This document shows, one piece after another, positions 12,490-23,215 of a DNA stretch of 64,000 nt. The translations under genes were made by a program, and so were the position numbers. Source of the stretch: Stichopus chloronotus (lineage: Eukaryota; Echinodermata; Holothuroidea; Aspidochirotida; Stichopodidae). The notes under the pieces were generated by a model. That model was not told the DNA's origin. It did not search any database and saw only the letters and a list, made by a program, of their open reading frames with translations. Within the stretch, counting starts at the first letter, position 1, and every line of letters starts with the position of its first letter. The stretch spans positions 11,424,705-11,488,704 of the forward strand of contig CM037846.1 of the NCBI GenBank assembly GCA_021234535.1. The letters are read 5' to 3'.

Positions 12490-13614
12490 GTGATGATCTT
12501 GGTGATGATCTTGGTGATCATGATGATGTTAAGGATTGCAAGGATGATAATTTGTAACAATAATCAAGATTAAAGAACACAAATAAGAGAGAGTAAACCA
12601 AAGTGAAATTAAAAAGGAAGATAATAACAAACCTAAAGTGATCACAGGAAGTAAAAACAGTACCACAATGCTCCTCATCAGTCACAAAATGGCTTCCTCC
12701 AGCAGTGTGAAATCCAAATATTAGCTAGAAGACAAACCCATTTTTTCTTCTCATAGTTTGTCGACCTGACGACAGCCTTTTCTTTCATATTTCAACCCTA
12801 AGCAGTCAACACGATCAACAATGAAGTGGAGGTAGATGGAGTCAACTTAGAAGAAATCAAAGAATTTGCCAAAGTTTTCAAAATCAGACGACTTTCGTTA
12901 GGTCTGACCCAGACGCAGGTCGGTCAAGCATTAAGTGCCAGAGAAGGTCCCACCTATAGTCAGTCTGCAATATGCAGGTGAGTTTCATCGAAAGTCTAGA
13001 AAATTGGTTTTCACAGAAAATGAAACACATTTCTTTACGGAAAGGTCATCACAGCTCTCAAACTGCATTGGTTGGCAGGAAAATGAAGGAAGAACATTAT
13101 GAAACAAATAGTGAAACATTCACATACGTATCACCACAGTTTAGAAATCATAGCGAAGGGTAAACCACTTGAAATGTGTGACGATGCTTTTCCTTTCTCT
13201 CTGTTTGTTGTGGTTGAAAGGTTTGAGAAACTGGATATCACCCCAAGGAGTGCACAGAAGATCAAACCTGTCCTGGAGAGGTGGATGGCAGAGGCAGAGG
13301 CCAGGCACAAAAATGGCTTCAATCAACTCTCGGATTTCATCGGAACGGAACCCTCGAAAAAACGTAAAAGGCGAACCTCATTCACGCCTCAGGCTTTAGA
13401 GTACTTGAACAGAATGTTTGACAAAAACACCCACCCAACGGGCTCGGAAATGACCTCCATGTCCCAGGAGCTAAACTACGACAGGGAAGTGATACGAGTC
13501 TGGTTCTGCAACAAGAGGCAGGCCCTGAAGAATACCATCAAGAAACTCAAAGCTGCAGAGGCAGAGGCTCAGGCTAACTCTGTGGAGCACAGCAAGCAGG
13601 TAATAGAGGTATGA
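5606..13614 (+). CDS. POU6F (class VI; 1 vs 2 orthology not resolved): POU class 6 homeobox transcription factor (3' part, seven exons)
   Basis: Sequence-specific DNA-binding transcription factor of the nucleus. Exons join at 5606-5830, 6587-6851, 7542-7674, 8707-8897, 10410-10634, 12806-12977 and 13221-13614; all are bounded by AG/GT and the phases agree (1605 nt, 534 visible aa plus stop). Visible residues 1-346 are Gln/Thr/Ser/Pro-rich low-complexity sequence typical of the POU6 activation region, including LGQLPVPHMLL. The POU-specific domain spans about 358-432 and includes FKIRRLSLGLTQTQVGQAL and SAICRFEKLD. A linker ending EPSKKRKRRTSFTPQ leads into the homeodomain at about 449-508, with the recognition helix REVIRVWFCNKRQ. 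The linker and the LGLTQTQVGQAL stretch are class VI hallmarks by known family sequences. WFCNKRQ carries Lys where most POU proteins have Arg. The initiator and first exon(s) were not found in 1-5605. The 3' end is the first in-frame TGA; alternative splicing at CAG|gtaata (after 13599) or GAG|gtatga (after 13608) is possible. Confidence 0.9.
5831..7541. other. POU6 introns after exons a and b
   Basis: Two introns (5831-6586 and 6852-7541) with no recognisable feature beyond poly-A or poly-T runs. Confidence 0.6.
6587..6851 (+). CDS. POU6F: POU6 exon b (Thr/Pro/Ser-rich region)
   Basis: 88 codons plus 1 nt, acceptor ttggcag and donor ACAG|gtatgc. The low-complexity Thr/Ser/Pro stretch is followed by GQLPVPHMLLNSAGQVLSLA, which resembles the hydrophobic, glutamine-studded modules of POU6 activation regions. 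Confidence 0.85.
7542..7674 (+). CDS. POU6F: POU6 exon c
   Basis: 133 nt, acceptor gcaacag and donor GG|gtgagc. It enters with 2 nt to complete the codon from exon b and leaves 2 nt. It encodes LSSLGGLPHLTPTPG followed by an Ala/Gln-rich tail. Confidence 0.8.
8100..8525 (+). mobile_element. Decayed non-LTR retrotransposon fragment (C-terminal part of the RT ORF)
   Basis: Three + frames contain pieces typical of the region after the reverse transcriptase domain in RTE/Jockey-like elements: MMYGMERW near 8137, MCGVKLMDEI near 8228, and MGWYGRVLR near 8341, in the family's usual order. Stops and frame changes separate them, so this is a relic. It lies in the POU6 intron 7675-8706. The exact clade cannot be decided from the sequence alone. 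Confidence 0.7.
8707..8897 (+). CDS. POU6F: POU6 exon d
   Basis: 191 nt, acceptor gcgacag and donor AAAG|gtggtt. Ser/Thr/Gln-rich, including SQLLTQGLLSHKT and QALNLAGLATQAVLTK. Phase 2 in and phase 1 out, consistent with both neighbours. The GTGGTT donor is weaker than the others. Confidence 0.8.
9965..10300 (+). repeat. Dispersed repeat family A, copy 1 (uninterrupted)
   Basis: Aligns by eye over about 330 bp with 22880-23215 and with the two halves 61965-62050 and 63367-63630. Shared blocks include TTTTAAAACCARTRTTTGT, CTTTCTTTTCAAG, TCAGTTATTTGTTGCTC and ATGTTTTGAGGAGMTGAAGC. It sits in the POU6 intron 8898-10409. Confidence 0.8.
10410..10634 (+). CDS. POU6F: POU6 exon e
   Basis: 225 nt, acceptor catgcag and donor ACGG|gtataa. 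It encodes VITQLSMPQNLSILQQQ, then a Ser/Thr/Pro stretch ending near SPTSADSPGGHG. This is the last activation-region exon before the DNA-binding exons. Confidence 0.8.
10635..12805. other. POU6 intron between the activation and DNA-binding exons
   Basis: A 2.2-kb intron. Apart from the GAT/ATG microsatellite at its 3' end and short poly-T and poly-G runs, I see no feature. Confidence 0.6.
12142..12535. repeat. (GAT)n microsatellite, about 390 bp, imperfect with a pure core
   Basis: Long run of GAT/GGT trinucleotides with a pure GAT core near 12410-12490. The Met/Asp- or Ile/His-rich open frames over it on both strands are artefacts of the repeat. It lies about 270 bp upstream of the POU-specific-domain exon. 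Confidence 0.95.
12806..12977 (+). CDS. POU6F: POU6 exon f: first half of the POU-specific domain
   Basis: 172 nt, acceptor aagcag and donor CAG|gtgagt. It encodes the acidic lead-in VNTINNEVEVDGVNLEE and helices 1-3 of the POU-specific domain, including the Gln-containing LTQTQVGQAL turn and SQSAICR. The domain is split at the conserved ICR/FEKLD position. An alternative acceptor 3 nt upstream (aag|CAG) would add one residue. Confidence 0.92.
13221..13614 (+). CDS. POU6F: POU6 exon g: rest of the POU-specific domain, linker, homeodomain, C-terminus
   Basis: 394 nt from acceptor gaaag to TGA. It encodes FEKLDITPRSAQKIKPVLE, the basic linker KKRKRRTSF, the homeodomain with NYDREVIRVWFCNKRQ, and a short charged tail (KKLKAAEAEAQ). 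The intron before it is only 243 nt. The reading frame that opens upstream at 13099 is intron sequence, not the true start. Confidence 0.92.
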
Positions 13615-16600
13615 CATCACTATCATCATAATATTTGAATATTCATGCAGTTCATATTCATTAAGATGCCAATGGGGGAAGAAAAAAAAAAACAGCGAAA
13701 ACAACCCTTACATGAAGTCATACATGTGTTCATGCCTTTTCAAGAGGACAAATCCTGAACTGTGACAATTTGTTTGTCGTTACTTGTGCTATCAGGCAAA
13801 GTGAGACGTCTTGAGAAGTGGTTTGATTCCAAAGGGAGAATTCTGTGATGTTACGTTGTGACGGAGAGGGGCCGTCATTAATTTTTGTTTCTGATCAAAT
13901 CAACTACCACAATGGACTGTTTTTCAAGGATTTTGGTCATCATTTAAGATCATTCAATGAATGCTCATTGCCTTTGTGCAATCACCTGCGTTTGGAGGTG
14001 GATTGCACTCATGAAAACCATCTCACTTGTGTGGTGGTATGTTTGTTTACGCACAGCATTACTGTGAATCCTTGTGGTATGCTTCAAAGGGCCCACCTTG
14101 CTCTTGGTTTTTAATTCTGCAAAATTAGCTTCCATCAGGAGATAACTTTCACCTGGATGCAAAGTTGCCACTGGCTGTTTGTAATTATTTAAGGATGTAT
14201 TTCATCATCATCATTTTGGAATTAACAATGGCGACAAAGGAATTACTTGTTTACTCTGCAATACTCTGCTTAGAAGTTACTTTTTTGTGATGAAAGCTAG
14301 GTCAACCCAAGTTCACATTCACAAGGCTCATGTTTCCACAACATATCACCTATCGGTTCAGTTTTTATTAATACTTGTTTCTCTTTGAGAATGTACATGT
14401 CAACTGGTGTTGAAACTAACAAGGACGGGCATGCTGTAAGGACCTAAAAGCTTATTTTTGACAAGCTCTTATCATCACTTTGTTGTATCGTCTCAAAAGT
14501 TGACTCCATGGCAGCTTGAAAAGTGTCAAATTAATGCCACATGACCATGTGTCAAGTTGAAGCCAATTCCGTGGGCACAGCTAGCTATCTGGTGAACATT
14601 CTAAAAACATTGTGATGATGTTTATTGTCACTAACCTTTCAGTGATAATAACATGCCAAGGGAAATTCCCAGGGGCCTATTGAAAGATGAAATGATATCT
14701 AGAGAGAGAGTAACAGTTTTTTCAAAACAGCCAAAAAAAGAGGCAATTTAATTATGACAGTTTATCACCCTTTAGCAAGTTCACTGTCATTTATATGAAA
14801 TTAAAACAAGCACAGATAAGAACCAGCCAGGTGTCATTGAAAAGTAAATGAAAAAAGGAAAAAAAAAAACCCACATTCTTAATTTTCATAAGGTATCACA
14901 CATAAAATGGCTTAAAATTAGGCAGCAGCGGAAGTTCCCATAAATTGCAATCACTGTCTACAAGGGTGAAGCACGTTTTGATGTGAACTTTTGTAAAACA
15001 GCGATTTTTTTTTTTTTTTTTTGTCTCTGTATTTCCACAGGAGGCTTGAAATTCAAATTGGTGGATATTCCTGACTTGAATACCGGGTACAGATGCTCGT
15101 TTTGTGAGCTGCCCCTGCTGTCAATCCTTCATCCTCTCCCACTAGGAGGGAATTATGTTTTCCCACTTTTTATAAGTTTTAAGTTTGACTGAAATTTTTA
15201 CTTATGCAATCAGGGATCTTTCAATTTCAGATTGAGAACATAAATGCTAAGGTTTTTTTTTATTTATTTATTTTTAATTTTTTTTGGCATTTAATTCTCT
15301 TTCTGAGTGGAAAGGCAGACGGAAATTGAACAGTCGTGATGACAATTTTTTTTCTTTTTTTAAATTTGATTTACCTTCCTCACTTATTGTAAATAGTAGT
15401 TAAGAATGGTACTTTAACTGAGTAAGCTATAAGGATTCTTTTTTTTCCTGCAAGATGATATATATGTATGTGGAAATTGTCTGCTGTTTATCTCTGAAGA
15501 TGGTGCTGTGTCTAGTGTAGAAAGTAGATTTAGTGACGACTTATCATTTTACAAATAATCAAATTTGACTTGAAAATCTCCCCAATACAAGGTAACAGAG
15601 AGGGGAACGTCACTGTACTACCTCAAAATCGCAGAGCACGTCTCTGATGGCGAACACAGGTGATGCTCCCAGCAAAAACACGTCAGCTGCGACTGATAAC
15701 TGTGAACTCCGTATTTAGAGTTGTGAGGGAGAACTTCGAAACCCCCTGGGTCCACCTCTCAGTCTGACAAGTTTTCAGTCTGGCAAGTTCTTAATCCCAA
15801 AATGACATACACACTTTCAGTTTGAAAGTATGATACACATTTTCAGTCTGAAAGTGATTTTTTTTTTTGAAGGTCGCTGACCTTTGACTTTGCTGTCAAT
15901 GATTTTTTTTTTATAGATTTTATAAAACTTTATTGATGCACCCAACATTTTGGATGATGCAGCTTTACCGCCACAAAATTTGGAAAGGTTATGAGAGGTA
16001 CAGGGTACACTTAACATACAAAATTAAGGCTCTAGCTTACACTGCCTTCATGAGAATTAAACATTCTCACTTTCAGATGATGTCATCACTGCATAAAACA
16101 AAATGATGGAAAAATCAGAGTATCCGTTGAGCCACTAACGGTTCCTCATGTGTGCTCAAAAATCTAAACAGAAAACTCAAAATTCTGGAGTGCCCTCACT
16201 CTGAAAGTAGACACCCTACATGTTGTTCACATGATAGCTCTTGATTAGTTCTTTCACCATGTTGAATTTCACATTTGCACACTATCAACTGGCCACAATG
16301 TGGAACCCTAATTAAACCTAACCTTATACCTAGTGTTAAGGAAATTTTCAAACTCCTGCCTTTTTATATTGGAATAAGATATGGCCAAAGGCAGCACTGA
16401 AAATGTATTTTATTTTCAGACTGAAAATGTGTATTTCATTTTCGGACTGAAAACTTGTTTTTTTGGTGGACTTTCGTATACCCAAAACCACCACCCATCT
16501 GTTCCAAAGGATGTTGTGCATTACTGAAAAGAAAGTATCTCAAGGTAATACCAAGTTGACTTTCTTCACATTTCTTGCATGTCTGTGAGTGAGTCGGCTG

Positions 16601-19484
16601 GGCGGCTGCTTAGCCATGATTGATTGGAAATTTCACCCGATGCCATATGATGGCTTTGATACTTAGATGAAAAGTTATTCGTCGATAACTCTGTCAATCA
16701 TGCAAAACTGAAAAAAGTATACACATTATTTTTTTTTTTTTTTTGCCAGCTGGGGACAGTGTAAAGGGTTCCAATCTTTTAGATGAAACTGCATAGCCTT
16801 TTGTATGTATAAAGTGATCACTTTTAAGCAAAAGATGGCATCATCGTGTGGTGGTTCCACTCCTCCAACTCAACGATGCAATAGAAAGTATATTTTCAAG
16901 AAAAGTGTTTTCACTCTACGATGTATTGATTTTACGGACAGTACTTAATTCTAGCAAAAAGAGCAACATGATCAACATAGGAATAATCTGGTCACACATT
17001 AGTATCGTGTGTCAACACAGTCTTCAGCATTTAAACAAATGGTATCTATTTTAGATTTTCGACAACATGTATTCGTAATTTCTCCGGAAGTCATTTTAGT
17101 TAAATCAAAGACAGGTTTCCCTTTCTACTGTAAATGCAAGTGGAGGATTGCTCAATTTTAAGCCAACTAATGAAGGGGTACCACAATGCTAGGTGGTGAT
17201 GTGTATCCCCCAAATGTTTTTTTTTTTCTTTCTTAAATGCTCTTTAGTTTAATAAGAAAAAGTAAAAGGAACAGCACCTCATCCCATTCGTGAAGGAGTG
17301 AATTTATCAGTCACAACGTAACGTGTTTCAATCAAAGTGCATGATAGGTTTTTAAGCAAAGATCCTTTCGTAGAAATAGTTTGTCGACCAAAGCAGTGTT
17401 AACTCATATGATAATCTAGAGCCTAGGGCAAACGCTTATTTAGACAAAAACATCGCCATCATGTGACAGTTCAGAAAGACCCGTTTTGGCTTTCATGACA
17501 CATAATTTATCAGGATTTAAAAGTTTGCGACATACAGAATGGAAAATCTGTGCTACTAAAATACTGTGGATAGGTTTCTTGCATTTGGGCTGTGGCATTT
17601 TGTATTTTGTCCTGGATTTTCAAACTCACACATTTCCTTTTCATGGACAGATTTTAGTGGAAGCAATTTTTTTTTTTTTCTTTTGTGAAAGGAAGGAAAA
17701 CAAAGTAGCATTTTTAAACTAGGTGGGTCGTTTGGCCTTCTGAGTGTCAAGATATTCTCAAATCATATGTCAAGTGGGGAGGTTTTCAAGTCTATACTAT
17801 TTTCCAACATTACATGCATGTTTACAGATGAGGTTTTATCCAGAATGCATTTTTCCAGTGCTCAATGTAGATTTATTTATTGCATATTTTTATGTATATT
17901 TGTACCTGTAAATATGTGCATGAATATTCAACACACAGTGTTCTCCATTTTTTTCCTTTTTTTTTTAATTTTACTTTTTCGTTTAATTTATTGACCAACC
18001 AAATACGTCCATTTTTAAGTAGAGAGGTTTTATGCTGGTGCATCTTTTTTTTTTTCTACTTTCCTTTTTTTCTTTTCTTATGTTGATGACATTTTCTCAC
18101 CAGAGATTTTTGTATCTCTGTTCTGCAAAGTAGTCAATGAAAGTGTCATGCTTGTCTGTTTGTATTTGTCTGTGTATATTTGAACTCCTTGAAACATGAA
18201 ACAATCCCACCTTGGTTTTTTTTTTTAAATTAAAGAGTTAGAGTAATTGATTGGGACTATTATGTAAAAGAAAGTACTGCTTTGTTTGAAAGGTTATCAT
18301 CAGTGGTGAAAGCGGCATCCACCTCATAACAGTGATTAAAGTGTCATGGAGAGACCATAAAAGGGACACAGGAGAATGCTGGTCAGGTAGGAAGCTTTGT
18401 TCACCTGTTTCATGCAATGTGCCATTTCAGGATATTCTTCCGAAGCCAGCTTGATTTACTTTGTTCCAAATACGTCGTATTTTTGTTTTTCTTTGTTTCT
18501 CGTTTGTTTTTGTTTTCTTCTTTCCTCTTGAACCATTTTATCATGAGACATAACAGAAGCTCAGTGTGATAAGAGCTCACCTACGGGGAATTTCCCCCTA
18601 AAACACATTTTCATAGAAATGACATTTTGGAGATTTTACACCCAAAGCTGAGTTGGTTGCACAAACTACATGTGGAAATCCTGACAGCTTTATCAAAATG
18701 TTTTGTAAACATATTTGTGAGATACGTATGAAAAGTTGGTGCTATGTACACTCTCCCTGCAGTAACTGTAACTAAAAACTTAGTAATATTGTACAAAGAT
18801 ATTACTTTGAGTAAACAGTGGGGGTGGAGATGTTGACAAGGTGTGTTGGGGGGAGGGGCTGGGACAGAGGAATAGGCAGTGAGGATGGGGGACTGGGCTT
18901 ATGATACTGTTGGTATTTGATGGTTTGATTGTGAAAGTAAGCACCAGTTGGTGTCCTCTCTGTTCTCGATGTCGACATTATGGAGGTTTCACTTTTGGTG
19001 TTACCCATGTACTTGAAGAAACTTCTGCAGCATTTTCAGTTGTTTTGCCTCTTAAAGTGCAACCTTGTTGGCATCTTTGGTCGAAGCAGCTTAATGCTTC
19101 CATTTGCCATCTGATTCACCTAAGCATTCGAATGTGCAATAATTTTGTCCAAAATCTTGTCCAGGTCTTTGTCAAGAGAGGCAACCCTTTGACAATTTGT
19201 GGCAATCACTGTCTGGCAAGATTTGTTAAATGAAGATTGTCTCATTTGATTCTGCTATGTTATTCTGCTAACTTTTTGTAAGCTATAACTAAATGTCACA
19301 TTACTGTCACATTGCTGTCACATTGCTGATGACTTGCTTCTCTCTTCCGCTCTGACTTTTACCCCCTCCTCACATCTCTGTAGTTACTTCAAAGTAGGCA
19401 CATAGCCAACAAAAAATCAGCAAATGGCCCGCTTTTTTGGAATACAAATACAGGGAGAAAAGATGGAAACCTTGCACCATTTTG

Positions 19485-19585
19485 CTTCTAGAACCCTTGA
19501 AAAAGACAACAAAAATTTTCAAAGGGGAGGGGTAAACCATCCTTAGACCTCTCCCCCAGGCCGGCAACCTCCAACACCGATGGAG
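19485..19585 (-). repeat. Dispersed GC-rich repeat family E, copy 1
   Basis: Reverse complement matches 40205-40300. Shared features are GCCGGCCTGGGGG or CACCGGCCTGGGGG, a following G-rich stretch, then CCCCTCC, CTTTT and GAAAATTTTTG. Confidence 0.6.
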
Positions 19586-22500
19586 ACCCCTTCCCCCCCA
19601 AAGTGGATGGTCTGGCTATGGGCGTGTCTCAGAGGCAAGCAAGAGGTATCAAGACTAGAGTCAACCACTGAGTGGTGAATGATCAGATGAGTTTAATCAC
19701 TTCAAACTTTTGCAGTAGTTCAGTGACTAAGACATGGCACGGTCTTCACCAGATGTAACTGTGTGGAGACCAGAATGTTGAATGGCTAAGGCTTGAAAAT
19801 CTCTATAGAGGGCCTTTCTTTTCAATCAGATAACCTATCTGAGAAGATTTGTAAACTCGTGCATTACTACTCTTCTAAATGATACCTAGTCAAGATAGTA
19901 TAAAGTATAGTTTACTTCTTCCATTAATACGTTGTTCTCACTTTCTTTACATGTGAAAAAAAATGATAAATAGCTGATACAACTGCACTATAATATTTAG
20001 CTTTACCAAAATAGGTCACATTGTCAAGGTTACTTTCTCTGGACCAGACAATTGTTTTGCTTTTCATTTTTGTGAAACCATTCCATTCTCTAAGCTTTTT
20101 ATCATATCCGAAAATGTCCCTCATATTCCTGTTGAAGTGTGATATTTGACAATGATGCGATGGCAGACCACACCTCTGCGGTTTGTGTGGGGTGGTATTC
20201 ATGAGCAGTGTTGAGGCTTCATTGCCCCGTCAAACCATAGGTGAGCTTCACCAAAATGTCGGGAATTGTTTCCGTCAGTTTGTCTGTCGGGAAATGTGCC
20301 TCTTTCGATATTATTTGTTGTTTCTATGAGAATTATCGTTGTTGTTATATCATTTTCTGTTTTTTGTTCCTTTGCTAATGTTACATTTCTTGCAGTGAGC
20401 TGTAAAATGAAACAGTTAAAACTTAACTGGCCATCGGGAAATTGTAATAATACCTTTAAAAGGTATTAATGGTTCTTTCAGGAGGCAACTGACCAGGATG
20501 CATTTTCTAGTTGGAGGCTTTTTAACCTCCCCGAGCAACCCTCCGTCCCTCATCCGGCAGCGATTTTGCTTTGCTGTGTTTGCAGAAAGCCAAATTAGGA
20601 TTATGGTTGTGTTTCAGAGAGCGGTGAGGTTGAAGCAAAGAACCTGCCAATGTAACTCTGTCAGTTACAACTTTTCCAACACTGTAGTAGACAGTTTGAG
20701 CATCCCATCTGTCCCCCTCTCACCCCATCCCCTCTCCACCCATCCTCCATGAAAGGATGATTTTGTCACTGTTTCTCACTTTTTAAGTAAGCATACGACC
20801 CAATGTATGTTTGTCATAATGTTTTGTGTTTAACTTGTTTTCTTTAATTCCTTTAGACAATGAAGGGGAAAGTGTTTTTTTTTTTTTTGAGCGAAGTTTT
20901 ATGCAACAAAATTATCAAATGGGAATACAGTATGTAAATTCTCTCCAAGATGGCAGAGTAATTATATGCACGATCCTAACAAATGTCGGGGTGTTCAAAA
21001 TGTCGGGAATCTTGCAAGGGAGTGAAATAAGTCGTGAGGTGAAATCGATCGCTAAGTTGTTTTGTTCTTCCATTTTAACTTGATTATTACTGTAACTTAA
21101 TAAGCTTTTAAATGTTATTTTGTACAAAGTAAAAAACAATATTGTAAATTCTTTTTGAAAACCAAAAAACCTAGGTGATTTATGATATCGCCAGTAAGTG
21201 TGCAATATTTAAACTATTTGTTTGTGTATAATTTGTTAAAATTCTGAAATATCATTTTAAGAGGCAAGAGGATGGAAAACTTTCAAGGTCAAGGATCACT
21301 ATTTTTAATCTCAAATTTGTGAATAATTTCAGAAGTTTCATGAATGTTTAAAGGCCACTGGACAAGAAAAGTCCAACATAGTTTTCTGCTGCTATGGTAC
21401 TTCTATTCTTTAATTTGAAAGGTTAAATCAAGGACAGATGAAGTGAATATTGGAATCTTCTGAACAAACATATGAGGTGAAATCACAATATATGATGCAT
21501 GTATAGACCACCCCATTCTCCCCTTGTCTGAGGGCTTCTTCACGGGAAGCTTTAAGTAGCCTTATTAGGAAGTGAATGGTTGTGATGTTTGAGAGACTGT
21601 CAACTTACGGAGGTTTTTTTTTTGTCAGTGCAGGGATCCCTTATTCCATCGTTCCCAAATATGCTAGAACTCTGGTATATGGTCACATTTTGTCAACAGT
21701 TGTTTGTTCCCTTTTTTCCACTCATCCATCATCAGTGCATTATCTGTCAGTGAGATGCGTCTTTCTTTTCTAAAGAATGATGTCCCTTACATCTGCTTTG
21801 GAAATTTGTTCATCCGTAGGCAAATTGAATGTTGGAAACATCATGAAAAGAACTTTCATAATTCATCATCCACTTCTTTAAATCCAGAATTACATTGTCA
21901 GTCATTTTCTTATTTTTCTTTGTGGCAATTGACCATTGATATGAACGTTTGGTATTAACCATCGAAACTAGTTGCAGCATGGTCACACCCTTCTTGGGGG
22001 GAGGGGGGGCCAAGGCTCAAGTGTCGCCCAGCATCACTTTAACAAATGTGGGAAGACTATCTTAAGCAGACCACCACAACTGGTTGGCACTTAGCATACC
22101 CGAAAAGTTTTGGATAAAAGCACCCCCAAGATCACATGAAATCACCTTGCTAGGCTCCGCAGGCACCCTTTCACTTTTGGAATGCCACCTAAAAATGCTG
22201 CTGGCCTCACTCCCCCCCCCCCCTCCTCCTCCAGCCATGCTGCCACTGATGGAAAAAGATAGCTAGGTACATAGCATTTCAGGTGGTTAAAGCTCTCCTA
22301 AGCTGTTTACAAAAAAAAAAGAAAAAAAAAAACAGTTCAAACATAGAGAGCAGTACCAGCTAATCTGCTGTGAGTCTGTGGTACAGTATTTGTAAATTTC
22401 TTTTAACCCATGGCAGACAGCTGCACACTCAACAAGGATTTTCCTTGCTGTGGTCTGCTACCGTTTGCAGATCTCTAAACTTTTCACCTTTTCCTTCAGG

Positions 22501-22879
22501 CACAATCAACAAAATTACACTCTCTGTGACTGATTTGATTGTAATAGTACAATTGAATGATGGGTTACATATGCATTTATTAAGCAACAGACCTGTGAAG
22601 GTACATTGTCTGTTATCACACTGCCCTCTATATGTGCAATCCTCAGGGTCACTTTAAAGTAAGTTATGCAAGTAAAAGTGTAACAATCAGGTTCACTGCA
22701 CTTTTTTCAAAACAAATAGAATCCATCGATCAAAGTTTAAGCAGCAAATCCAGAGGTCCCATGGTTCCTATTATGATTGTGTGTTTCCTTCATTTTTTTT
22801 TTTAGCATGGGAAAGGAGATATGGTCAATTAAAGGTATTTTGGAGGACATATTGAAGAGATGTTTTGCTTATATTCTTA

Positions 22880-23215
22880 AAGGGAAATAAGATGTTTGTT
22901 TTACAGAAAACAACCATAGATTTAAAACCAGTGTTTGTAAAGGTAGAATGACAGATTTTTCAAATAAGGGTAGTAGCCTTCTTTTCAAGAAATTTCTCAC
23001 ATATAGAAAGTCAGCTATTTGTTGCTCAGTGTTCACCCGAACTTTTCAAAATTCAAATGAGGTATCTTCTGTTACTCACCACATGCATAATGTTTTGAGG
23101 AGATGAAGCTCTTGCAGATGATCATTGGTTAGACTGAATGGTTTAATAATGATTAAAGCTATTTTCTTTGTATGCCATGTTGGTATATTCAAAACACCCC
23201 TTTTCCCTTTAATGT
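22880..23215 (+). repeat. Dispersed repeat family A, copy 2 (uninterrupted)
   Basis: Same order of blocks as copy 1, including GCCTTCTTTTCAAG, CAGCTATTTGTTGCTC and AATGTTTTGAGGAGATGAAG. It preserves a TTCAAATAAGGG junction that corresponds to the insertion point of the Helentron-like element in copy 3. Confidence 0.8.

Noticed and set aside
12175..12560. Met/Asp-rich and Ile/His-rich frames on both strands
   Set aside because: Translations of the GAT microsatellite.
14983..15192. Acceptor-like ccacag followed by GLKFKLVDIPDLNTG
   Set aside because: Considered as a POU6 alternative 3' exon, but there is no independent support or similarity.
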